The notes under the pieces: generated by a model
Seen by the model: the letters and a program-made list of their open reading frames with translations, nothing else
Told to the model about the DNA's origin: nothing
Databases searched by the model: none
Shown: positions 52,546 through 59,658 of the stretch, piece by piece
How positions within the stretch are numbered: the stretch's first letter is position 1
Layout of the letters: each line of letters starts with the position of its first letter
Assembly (NCBI GenBank): GCA_964471325.1
Contig: CAYYFL010000006.1
Location: forward strand, 1 to 64,000
Direction of reading: 5' to 3'
Length of the DNA: 64,000 bases
DNA from: Velamenicoccus sp964471325
Lineage (GTDB): Bacteria; Omnitrophota; Gorgyraeia; Velamenicoccales; Velamenicoccaceae
Position numbers and translations under genes: made by a program

Positions 52546-53139
52546 ATGCTTTATCCATTTAAGAATTTTCTTGATCAGAACAGACGCCTTAGGGAAATAG
52601 ACAGGCAAGAAGGATTGTTTGGACTGAACGAAGGCAGGTTGGTTTATAAAATAGCCAGATCTCTCAAAGATCATGCTGTAGTTGTTGAGATTGGGGCCTA
52701 TAAAGGCAAATCGACCTCTTTTATCGCCGAAGGACTCAACGGAAAGAACTCAAAAATATATTCTATAGATACCTGGTTTAACGATGGCGGCATGCACCAA
52801 ACACGCGCGGATACATTTCCGGAATTTTTAAAAAATACAGCGTCCTGGAGGGACAAGATTATTCCTTTAAGAGGGTTTTCTTCCGAGATTAGAAGATCCT
52901 GGTTGTCTGAGAAAAAGATTGATTTTTTATGGATTGATGGCGATCATTCTTACGCAGGTATCAAGAAAGACATAGAAGATTGGCTCCCGTTGGTTAAGAA
53001 AAACTGTTTTGTGTGTTTTCATGATTATCGGGATGAAGCCGGTGTTAAAAAGGCCGTTGATGAGAAAATCCTGGACAGGACAATCATATTTGTAAGAGCA
53101 GAAGGAAATATCTTTTTAACCAGGAAATTAATAGACTAG
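52546..53139 (+). CDS. class I SAM-dependent methyltransferase (Methyltransf_24 type)
   Basis: 197 residues. The SAM motif is VVVEIGAYKGKSTSFIAEGL (about 45-64). The acidic turn KIYSIDTW follows, then FLWIDGDHSYAGIKKDIEDW, typical of the glycan-associated methyltransferase_24 family. A good AGGAAGGGAG site precedes the ATG. It is separated from the radical SAM gene by RHS debris. Substrate unknown; the neighbours point to surface sugars or a modified metabolite. Confidence 0.82.
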   Translation: MLYPFKNFLDQNRRLREIDRQEGLFGLNEGRLVYKIARSLKDHAVVVEIGAYKGKSTSFIAEGLNGKNSKIYSIDTWFNDGGMHQTRADTFPEFLKNTASWRDKIIPLRGFSSEIRRSWLSEKKIDFLWIDGDHSYAGIKKDIEDWLPLVKKNCFVCFHDYRDEAGVKKAVDEKILDRTIIFVRAEGNIFLTRKLID

Positions 53140-53190
53140 CTGGAATAATTCTTCGGTTTTTGAAGGTTGTTTTTTTAGTCTTCGTTAGAA

Positions 53191-53230
53191 ACAAAACCCT
53201 GGAATATGACGTCGAAAATCGTATAATATG
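53191..53230 (+). pseudogene. Fragment of an RHS gene
   Basis: The sequence closely matches 50347-50389 of the intact RHS gene (CTGGAATA-GACG-GAAAATCGTATAAT), encoding the YD-repeat peptide LEYDAENRII. It is isolated between the methyltransferase and the radical SAM gene. It indicates past RHS recombination here. Confidence 0.6.
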
Positions 53231-53313
53231 GTTTATTCTTGAGGTGCCAAATGCCGCCGGAAGAATCCCGGCTGCAAAGGAAAACACAGATTTATGCTGA
53301 GTCGGGGGTAACG

Positions 53314-54237
53314 ATGAAAGCGATCCAAGATACGTGGCTGATCCAGATCGAGATCACGAATGCCTGTATACACCAATGTTTGCATTGCACGCGTTTTGTC
53401 GGTCATCATGTTAAGCCCTATTATATGGATTTGGCGATGTTCGAGAAGGCTGTTGATTCATTAGAAGGCTACCCGGGTGGCGTGGGCGTGATGGGAGGCG
53501 AGCCTACGATCCATCCAAAGTTCAAAGAGATTTGCAAAATTCTGCGCAAGAAGATGCCTCTGGAGAAGCGTTTCTTGTGGACTTCCGGCTACAAATGGAA
53601 AGAGTATCGGGATATCATCCGCAAGACGTTTTCTGAGAATATTTATTATAATGATCATGAAGATGATACCCAGAAACACCAGCCTCTTTTGATTGCGATG
53701 GAGGATGTATTGGATGATCGGATTTTCATGCGTTCCTTGATTGATAAATGCTGGATACAGGAAAAATGGTCGCCTTCGATCAACCCGAAAGGCGGGTTTT
53801 TTTGTGAAGTTGCCGCGGCCATGGATATGCTTTTCGACGGACCGGGCGGGTACCCTCTGGAAAAAGGCTGGTGGAAGAGGTCGGTGAAGGATTTTGAGGA
53901 TCAGATCAACAGGTATTGCTTTCGGTGCAGCGCCGCCCTGCCTCTGCCGTCTTTCAATAACCAGAAAGGGGATGAATTGGTTTCCGTATCAAATTACGCC
54001 AAATTACAAAAGAGCTGCAGCCGCAAATTCCGGGAGTCGAAGGTTCGACTCGTCGATACAAAATATACGAAAGAACAAATCCTCGAATGGAGCAAGAATT
54101 GGAAGCCGTGGGTTTATACCGGCGAAGAGGGCCGCAAGACCTTGTATGATCTTTACGGATGGTGGCATGGATTTTGGGTTACGCAGGGCAAGAAAAGCCG
54201 CAAACGCAAGAAGAAACAACAGCAGGCTAAGGCATAA
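53314..54237 (+). CDS. radical SAM protein
   Basis: 307 residues from ATG 53314 (GGGGG upstream). The [4Fe-4S]-SAM motif is C18-x3-C22-x2-C25 (NACIHQCLHC). GVGVMGGEPTIHPKF is the glycine-rich SAM contact. Further cysteines in FFCEVA, YCFRCSAAL and SCSRKF could hold a second cluster, as in SPASM-type members. The C-terminus is very basic (KKSRKRKKKQQQAKA). It is followed by the glycosyltransferase after 5 nt. The reaction is unknown; oxidation, epimerisation or C-C chemistry on a glycan precursor is possible. Confidence 0.85.
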   Translation: MKAIQDTWLIQIEITNACIHQCLHCTRFVGHHVKPYYMDLAMFEKAVDSLEGYPGGVGVMGGEPTIHPKFKEICKILRKKMPLEKRFLWTSGYKWKEYRDIIRKTFSENIYYNDHEDDTQKHQPLLIAMEDVLDDRIFMRSLIDKCWIQEKWSPSINPKGGFFCEVAAAMDMLFDGPGGYPLEKGWWKRSVKDFEDQINRYCFRCSAALPLPSFNNQKGDELVSVSNYAKLQKSCSRKFRESKVRLVDTKYTKEQILEWSKNWKPWVYTGEEGRKTLYDLYGWWHGFWVTQGKKSRKRKKKQQQAKA

Positions 54238-54242
54238 CGATC

Positions 54243-55139
54243 TTGGATAATCGGATTCCATTAAAAAGTAAGAAACGCTTGGCTTTGGTTTTCCAGCGGA
54301 ATTCCCGGGTTGCAATGGGGGAGCGCTGCATGGAGGCCCTGCGGCGCGATCCGCTTTTTGAGCTGTGTCAATTTGATATGCAGGAGATCCAGTCGGTCAA
54401 AGGGGGTTTTGATTTTTACATCCGCTTTGACGACGGAGATTATACGGTTGTGATGCCTCGGCACTTGCGTCCGGCCGCTTGGTGGATCTCCGACACCCAC
54501 CTCAGAAAACCTTATAAGAAAATCAGAAGACAGGCCAGAGATTACGATGCGCTTTTCCTGGCGCAAAAAGACGATATCCAGCGGTTGAAAAGAGATGCCG
54601 GAGTTACAGCCTATTGGCTGCCGTGGGCTGCCGATGCGCTGAAACCTGGGCAGGTTTTTCTGGGAGATGAGCAACGTCTCTATGATATCTGTTTCATCGG
54701 CACGGAAGGAAAATACAGTCTGCGAAAAGTTGTTATCGAGACGCTCAGGCATTATTATTCCAATTCTTACATCGGTCGCGCCGAACGCGAGCAATTGTAC
54801 GATTTTTACTCCAAAGCCAAAATTGTCGTCAATTATCCTATCCATAATGATATCAACGCCCGGTTCTTCGAGGCCATGGGGGCGGGGGCCATGCTTTTGA
54901 CGCATCGAGTGAAAGAAAACGGCATCGGCGAGATCTTTGAAGAAGACAAACATCTGGTTATGTTTGACGATATTCTCGGTGAAATGAGGCAAAAGATTGA
55001 CTTTTATCTGGCACGCCCGCAACAGCGGATGGAGATTGCAAAGAGTGGCTTTGATCTCGTTAATGGCCGGCATACCTATCAAGACCGCCTCAAGACACTA
55101 TTTAAGACCATAGGCATAGCATTGTCGGAGGGTTTTTAG
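54243..55139 (+). CDS. CgeB-like glycosyltransferase
   Basis: 298 residues from a TTG. The C-terminal half has NARFFEAMGAGAMLLTHRVK, the nucleotide-sugar loop of CgeB / GT4-like (Glyco_trans_1_2) proteins, preceded by YDFYSKAKIVVNYP. The N-terminal half is a degenerate Rossmann domain (LALVFQRNS, WWISDTH). It probably adds sugars to a cell-surface or spore-coat-like glycan in other bacteria. It is tightly linked with the radical SAM gene and a small ORF. Confidence 0.82.
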   Translation: MDNRIPLKSKKRLALVFQRNSRVAMGERCMEALRRDPLFELCQFDMQEIQSVKGGFDFYIRFDDGDYTVVMPRHLRPAAWWISDTHLRKPYKKIRRQARDYDALFLAQKDDIQRLKRDAGVTAYWLPWAADALKPGQVFLGDEQRLYDICFIGTEGKYSLRKVVIETLRHYYSNSYIGRAEREQLYDFYSKAKIVVNYPIHNDINARFFEAMGAGAMLLTHRVKENGIGEIFEEDKHLVMFDDILGEMRQKIDFYLARPQQRMEIAKSGFDLVNGRHTYQDRLKTLFKTIGIALSEGF

Positions 55140-55140
55140 C

Positions 55141-55305
55141 TTGTATCGCATATCCGTTGGGATGGAATCGAAGTTTAGCCTGTTCTCGCCTTTTTGGTTT
55201 TACAGGTCTAGATATGAAGAGTGGTTCATCGTTCGCATCTTCGGTATCTATTACTGGTTTCACGAAAAGAAGAAATCCGGCGTGAAGGCGCCGCGGCGTG
55301 CTTAA
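55141..55305 (+). CDS. 54-residue ORF, unrecognised
   Basis: It starts at a TTG 1 nt after the glycosyltransferase stop (or at an in-frame ATG at 55162). It reads MYRISVGMESKFSLFSPFWF, then SRYEEWFIVRIFGIYYWFHE and a basic end. It is rich in aromatic residues and looks like a small membrane-associated protein. The tight same-strand spacing supports translation. No family is recognised. Confidence 0.45.
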   Translation: MYRISVGMESKFSLFSPFWFYRSRYEEWFIVRIFGIYYWFHEKKKSGVKAPRRA

Positions 55306-55326
55306 GGCAACGCAAAAGAAGGCCAT

Positions 55327-56133
55327 ATGAGCGATCGGAAAATCGTCGACCCAAATCTCTACGATGCGGCTTATTATTATCATGATAACGAAGGATGCCA
55401 TGAATACGCACGCGGGTTGGATGCTGCTATTCATCCGAAATATAAACATGTTTTGGAGATTGCTTGTCCTCGAGAAGGCGATGAAATCCTGGATGTCGGT
55501 TGCGGGAGAGGAGAATTGTTATATTATTGCGCGAAAAGAGGCGCTCATGTCTTGGGGTTGGATTATAGCAGGGCGGCTATTGATATCGCCAGGCAAACGA
55601 TCCAGATGCTGCCCGTTGAGATGAGGTCTTTTGCCAAGGCCGAGATAGGTGATGCCGCCGACCATAATTTTTCCCACCGCTATGATCTGATTTTTATGCT
55701 CGATGTTTTCGAACATATGAACGACGATCAGCTGGAGCGGACGTGTGATAAATTTAAGAAGATCCTCAAAGAGAACGGGAAGATCATCATTACGACTCCG
55801 AATCTGTATTATGAAAAATACCTTCAGCCGCTTAAAATGGCGCTGGATCTTCCATTCCGATTTTTAAAATGGACATTCCGGGTCATGAGGGGTAAGTATC
55901 GGCCCAAAAGTGTCGGAGAATTCCTAAAGAATGCATTAAAAGTCAGGGTGGTTGGAAGAGGAGAGGCCGGTAAAGCCTTGCATGTGAATGTTTCCACGCC
56001 GCGCAAGATTAGGGCGATGCTTAAAGATTTTAACGTGGATATCTGGTGCGAAGATCCGTCGTGGGCGCCCATCAGCCTTATCACAAAAAAATGGTGGGGA
56101 AGACAGATTGTTGTTATCGCGCAGTGTAAATAA
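55327..56133 (+). CDS. class I SAM-dependent methyltransferase
   Basis: 268 residues. SAM motif I is EILDVGCGRGELLYYCAKRG (about 55-74), then the acidic GLDYS. MLDVFEHMNDDQ and ILKENGKIIITTPN are later motifs of the Methyltransf_11/23 fold. It belongs to the rSAM-glycosyltransferase group by position and spacing. Ubiquinone-type methylation is unlikely in this context. Substrate unknown. Confidence 0.85.
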   Translation: MSDRKIVDPNLYDAAYYYHDNEGCHEYARGLDAAIHPKYKHVLEIACPREGDEILDVGCGRGELLYYCAKRGAHVLGLDYSRAAIDIARQTIQMLPVEMRSFAKAEIGDAADHNFSHRYDLIFMLDVFEHMNDDQLERTCDKFKKILKENGKIIITTPNLYYEKYLQPLKMALDLPFRFLKWTFRVMRGKYRPKSVGEFLKNALKVRVVGRGEAGKALHVNVSTPRKIRAMLKDFNVDIWCEDPSWAPISLITKKWWGRQIVVIAQCK

Positions 56134-56199
56134 TTTTTTTGGTTCAGATGTTTCATAATTGGAATATAAAATTTATAAAGTGAAACAAAAGGAGGGATT

Positions 56200-57021
56200 A
56201 TGAAAAGTTGGCAAAGTGCAAAACGATGGGGCATATTTTTTATTTTGAGTTTTCTGTGGATATCGGAAGTGTCGGCGGCGATTCCACGAGCGATTAACTA
56301 CCAAGGGCGCTTGACGGATTCAAGCGGGATCCCTTTAACGGGCGCCTACGATGTTACTTTCAAGATTTATGATGCGCAAACAGCTGGAAACCTATTGTGG
56401 CAGGAGACGCATGCCGGAGTTGTCGTGGACAAGGGACTGTTCAATGTGGTTCTGGGATCTGTTTCTGGCTTGAATATTGCCTTTGATAGACCGTATTACC
56501 TTGAGATCAAAGTTGGTAATGAGGTTATGGTTCCCAGACAACAAGTTACAAGCTCTGGTTATGCCATACGGTCGGAGATCGCCGATGATTCTGTTAGGTT
56601 CTTGGGCAAAGGCTTGGGTGATTTTGTGCTTTCCGGCGATATTACGACAGTACCGACGGCCAATAAAGCGGTAAAGCTCGACGGCAATGCGAAACTGCCT
56701 GCCACGGCTTTGAAGACATTTGATAGCGGTTGGTTCGCGGTCGTACGTAGCGCAGCTTATCTGAAGACGCATAACCTGGGGACAACGAAATGTATCGTCG
56801 TCGGTTATCTTGCTGAAAATAGCGATGGCTCCGGCAGGTTTGCTTGGGGGCTGGGACAGAACCAGCAGTATGGCGGCGGCGTTTTTATCGCCGAGATGAC
56901 GCCAACGACTGTAACCATACGGACCGATCCCGATCATTTAGGCAGCGTCAGAGACAAAAATGGTAATGCCTGGAATCCGACGTCTGGTTACGTAAGGATC
57001 ATTATGTGGGCACTGGAATAA
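56200..57021 (+). CDS. secreted repeat-like protein of unknown function
   Basis: 273 residues with a signal peptide (about 1-27, ending VSAA). The segment INYQGRLTDSSGIPLTGAYD, then FKIYDAQTAGNLLWQE, is a recurring domain in exported, often fibre- or collagen-linked proteins of environmental bacteria. YYLEIKVGNE and SSGYAIRSE follow. The C-terminal half (from about 180) is a separate, unrecognised beta-rich domain. Strong AAAGGAGGG site. Likely cell-surface or extracellular. Confidence 0.7.
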   Translation: MKSWQSAKRWGIFFILSFLWISEVSAAIPRAINYQGRLTDSSGIPLTGAYDVTFKIYDAQTAGNLLWQETHAGVVVDKGLFNVVLGSVSGLNIAFDRPYYLEIKVGNEVMVPRQQVTSSGYAIRSEIADDSVRFLGKGLGDFVLSGDITTVPTANKAVKLDGNAKLPATALKTFDSGWFAVVRSAAYLKTHNLGTTKCIVVGYLAENSDGSGRFAWGLGQNQQYGGGVFIAEMTPTTVTIRTDPDHLGSVRDKNGNAWNPTSGYVRIIMWALE

Positions 57022-57070
57022 TAGAGAGATAAACGCTTTAAAATAGTTGTATTAACAGGGAGGGAGGAGT

Positions 57071-57340
57071 ATGTCTCTTGAAATCAAAGTCAATAGGATC
57101 CATCGCTTGGATCCGCAAATCAGGAATATCAAGGCATTTGCGGATATCGAAATCGGCGGCGCAATTCTTGTTAAGGGGCTGCAGGTATTGGATGGCAGAA
57201 ATGGTCTGTTTGTTTCTATGCCACGGCAAAAGGGTAAAGATAATAAATGGTATGAAACAGTCAGGACGATGACGCCGGAAGCAAAAGACAAAGTGATGTC
57301 TGTGGTTTTGGAGGCGTATGGAGTAAAGACGAGTGGATGA
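57071..57340 (+). CDS. spoVG: SpoVG-family protein
   Basis: 89 residues. It matches the SpoVG fold: IKAFADIEIGGAILVKGLQV, then the signature DGRNGLFVSMPRQKG and the helix AKDKVMSVVLEAYG. In other bacteria SpoVG binds nucleic acids and affects septation or virulence gene expression. The ATG has a strong GGAGGAG site. A hairpin (AAGAGA/TCTCTT near 57346-57369) follows the stop and may act as a weak terminator. Confidence 0.88.
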   Translation: MSLEIKVNRIHRLDPQIRNIKAFADIEIGGAILVKGLQVLDGRNGLFVSMPRQKGKDNKWYETVRTMTPEAKDKVMSVVLEAYGVKTSG

Positions 57341-57413
57341 CTAAGAGAGATTGGTGGGGTCTCTTTAAGTGTCTGGAATTAACCTGCAGCAGATGGATTT
57401 CTGTAATGTTATG

Positions 57414-57436
57414 AGACGGAGAGTCTTATTCCGTCT
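57414..57436 (+). repeat. Short hairpin before the coiled-coil gene
   Basis: AGACGGA and TCCGTCT form a perfect 7-bp stem with a 9-nt loop. It stands about 26 nt upstream of the start at 57463. Possible leader structure. Confidence 0.4.
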
Positions 57437-57462
57437 GGTACGCGATTGAGGAGGATGCGGCG

Positions 57463-57660
57463 ATGCAAACAGATAAGGCAATGATATTGCGAAGGCTTCA
57501 AAACAGACGAAACGTACTCAGGGAGAAGCTTAAAAAACATTTTAGTTTGGCTGTTTCTGAGAGGGATTATAAGGAGTTCGAAAAGATAGTTGACGAGCTT
57601 GATGAGTTGAGAATGAAGATTCGTTTTTTAAAAAGAGAGAATGTCGATGACAAAGGGTAG
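57463..57660 (+). CDS. small coiled-coil protein, unrecognised
   Basis: 65 residues, highly charged and helical, with heptad-like spacing across ILRRLQNRRNVLREKLKKHF and FEKIVDELDELRMKIRFLKR. A strong GAGGAGG precedes the ATG and it overlaps the next gene by 20 nt. No family is recognised. It may be a partner of the following membrane-anchored protein. Confidence 0.6.
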   Translation: MQTDKAMILRRLQNRRNVLREKLKKHFSLAVSERDYKEFEKIVDELDELRMKIRFLKRENVDDKG

Positions 57661-59191
57661 GGTTTTGATAAAAGAGCTGGGCTTTGCCGGCGTATTTTTA
57701 ATCATGATGGGATTTTGGGGGTATTGTTATGTCTACGCCGGCGATTTTGAGCGTCTTGATTCAGGGGGTTTTGAGGGACGCAAACCTTTGTCGATTAGCT
57801 CGGATGAAACGGGAGGTCAGGTTATTTGGGTCGGGACCGATGGAGGTATTTTTAGGAAGGAACTTTCGAAAAACGGAGCATGGCAAAAGATTGTATTGGA
57901 GGATGTTGCCGATGTTCGTGTCAACCGCATAGAATTTTCTTCATATGTACCTTTTGGATATGCCGCTACTTCGAAAGGGGTATATGGAATAGATCCTTCT
58001 TCTCTCTTAACCCGCAAGATATATTCCAGCGACCAGGATGCTGAAAATGAATGTTATGGTGTAGCAGTTGACGCCGGCCAGAACATTTATATCGCCACAA
58101 AAGGAGGTCTCTTCATGAGACCCAGGAAGGGAAAAAGATGGACAAAAAGCATTGCTGTCTTGGGAAATAAGACGATTGATTATGTGTATGCCGCAGGAAC
58201 GGTTCTTTATGTCGCGGCATCCGACGGGCTCTATCGATCGAGAGACAAAGCAAAAACATGGGAAAAAGTTTTTTCTTTGAGTACGGGTTCGAGTCGTGAA
58301 GAAGCGGCTGAAGATGAGGAAGAAAACGCCGAGGAAGATGTGCCAAATCGTATTTATGCGGTCAGGGGGGAGAAGGGGGCGCCGTCCACGATCTATCTGG
58401 CAACATCGCTTGGAGGATTCCGGAGTGGGGATGAAGGAGAAACTTGGGAGCCGCTGCCTTTGACAGGATTAGATTCAAAAGGTATTCTTGATTTGATTCT
58501 GTCTGTATCTCGAGGGGTGCTGTACGCTGTGACAAAAAATGGAGTGTTTCGAATGGATGGGGATGGTTGGTCTGTGATCGCCCCATTAAATGCTTGCCAT
58601 GGTCTGGTTTTGATTAATGAAAAGATTTTTGTCGCAACGTCTATGGGGATTTATGCTTTTGAAGTGAACAATGACGATGGCAAAACCAGGATTTCTATGA
58701 ACAAAGATACCAGGCAAGATTCTGAACACGAACCAACTATCCAGGAAGTCCAGCAAATGGTTATACGATATTGCGATGTCAGCAATGACAAAATTGCCTC
58801 TTGGCATAAAGAGGCCAGAGTTAAAGCGTTTCTACCGGATTTGTCGTTTGGATATGGCAATAATGTCTATGGATCCTATAATGGGATCTTTGCCGTTGGT
58901 CCAAATGATTGGCAGGTGAATCTGTCCTGGGAACTGGGTGATTTGATATATTCATCCGACCAGACAAGCATCGATGTGCGTTCACGTTTAATGGTACAAC
59001 TAAGGAATGATGTGCTTGCTGAAGCGACACAGTTATATTATGAACGGAAAAGACTCCAGATGGAGATTTCCGACGGTCTTTTAAGTCCGGAAGACATTTC
59101 TAAAAGACAAATCAGGCTTGAAGAAGTTTCTGCACTTCTCGATCGATTGACGGGAGGAACTTTTTCAAAAGTTTTAAAAAGCTCACCTTAG
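57641..59191 (+). CDS. membrane-anchored or exported beta-propeller protein
   Basis: 516 residues. An N-terminal hydrophobic segment (about 13-34) is a signal or anchor. Repeats such as VIWVGTDGGIFRKE, IYIATKGGLFMR, LYVAASDGLYRSRDKAKTWE and IYLATSLGGFRSGDEGETWE are BNR/sialidase-type propeller blades. An acidic insert lies near residues 217-236. The C-terminal part (about 380-516) is helical with YYERKRLQMEISDGLLSPED. Start ATG 57641; ATG 57647 is an alternative. Function unknown; probably periplasmic or surface sensing or scaffolding. Confidence 0.72.
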   Translation: MSMTKGRVLIKELGFAGVFLIMMGFWGYCYVYAGDFERLDSGGFEGRKPLSISSDETGGQVIWVGTDGGIFRKELSKNGAWQKIVLEDVADVRVNRIEFSSYVPFGYAATSKGVYGIDPSSLLTRKIYSSDQDAENECYGVAVDAGQNIYIATKGGLFMRPRKGKRWTKSIAVLGNKTIDYVYAAGTVLYVAASDGLYRSRDKAKTWEKVFSLSTGSSREEAAEDEEENAEEDVPNRIYAVRGEKGAPSTIYLATSLGGFRSGDEGETWEPLPLTGLDSKGILDLILSVSRGVLYAVTKNGVFRMDGDGWSVIAPLNACHGLVLINEKIFVATSMGIYAFEVNNDDGKTRISMNKDTRQDSEHEPTIQEVQQMVIRYCDVSNDKIASWHKEARVKAFLPDLSFGYGNNVYGSYNGIFAVGPNDWQVNLSWELGDLIYSSDQTSIDVRSRLMVQLRNDVLAEATQLYYERKRLQMEISDGLLSPEDISKRQIRLEEVSALLDRLTGGTFSKVLKSSP

Positions 59192-59222
59192 TTTTTTCAA
59201 GAGTATAACCCTCTGATTTTTA

Positions 59223-59251
59223 TTGACTTACCTCACATATGTTTGTATAAT
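59223..59251 (+). promoter_or_regulatory. Consensus sigma70-type promoter
   Basis: TTGACT (59223-59228), a 17-bp spacer, TATAAT (59246-59251). It is 36 nt upstream of the response regulator start with TAGGAGCA between. It defines a new transcription unit running to the end of the window. Confidence 0.82.
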
Positions 59252-59286
59252 TTATTTTCTTAGACTTTCATTTAGGAGCAAGTATT

Positions 59287-59652
59287 ATGCCCAAGTTGAT
59301 GGTTGTTGATGACGAAGAAGATGTCAGGGAATACCTCAAGAGTTATTTCAGAAGGCGCAAGATTGACGTTGTGACAGCCGAGAGCGGTGAAGAAGCCCTG
59401 AGCCTTCTTAAAAACCTGGATCCCGACCTGATGCTTTTGGATATTCGGATGGGGGGTATCGACGGCATTGAGACATTGCGCAGGATGAGGGAAGCTGGGA
59501 AGCAGACAAAAGTGATCATGGTGACGGGTGTCGAGGAGCAAAAGATATTGGATCGTCTGGCTGAATTCAACGTCTTGGCTTGCGTCCATAAGCCTTTGAT
59601 GCTCGATGAGCTTGAAAAGCAGGTATTGCAGAGAATCGTTATTGATCCTTAA
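59287..59652 (+). CDS. single-domain response regulator
   Basis: 121 residues, receiver only. Acidic pair D8-D9, phospho-acceptor D52 (LLDIRMGG), VTG switch and the Lys in HKPL. There is no output domain. The HD-GYP protein two genes downstream lacks a receiver, so the two may work as a split version of the common REC-HD-GYP protein. Operon start, directly behind a strong promoter. Confidence 0.92.
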   Translation: MPKLMVVDDEEDVREYLKSYFRRRKIDVVTAESGEEALSLLKNLDPDLMLLDIRMGGIDGIETLRRMREAGKQTKVIMVTGVEEQKILDRLAEFNVLACVHKPLMLDELEKQVLQRIVIDP

Positions 59653-59658
59653 ACATCT

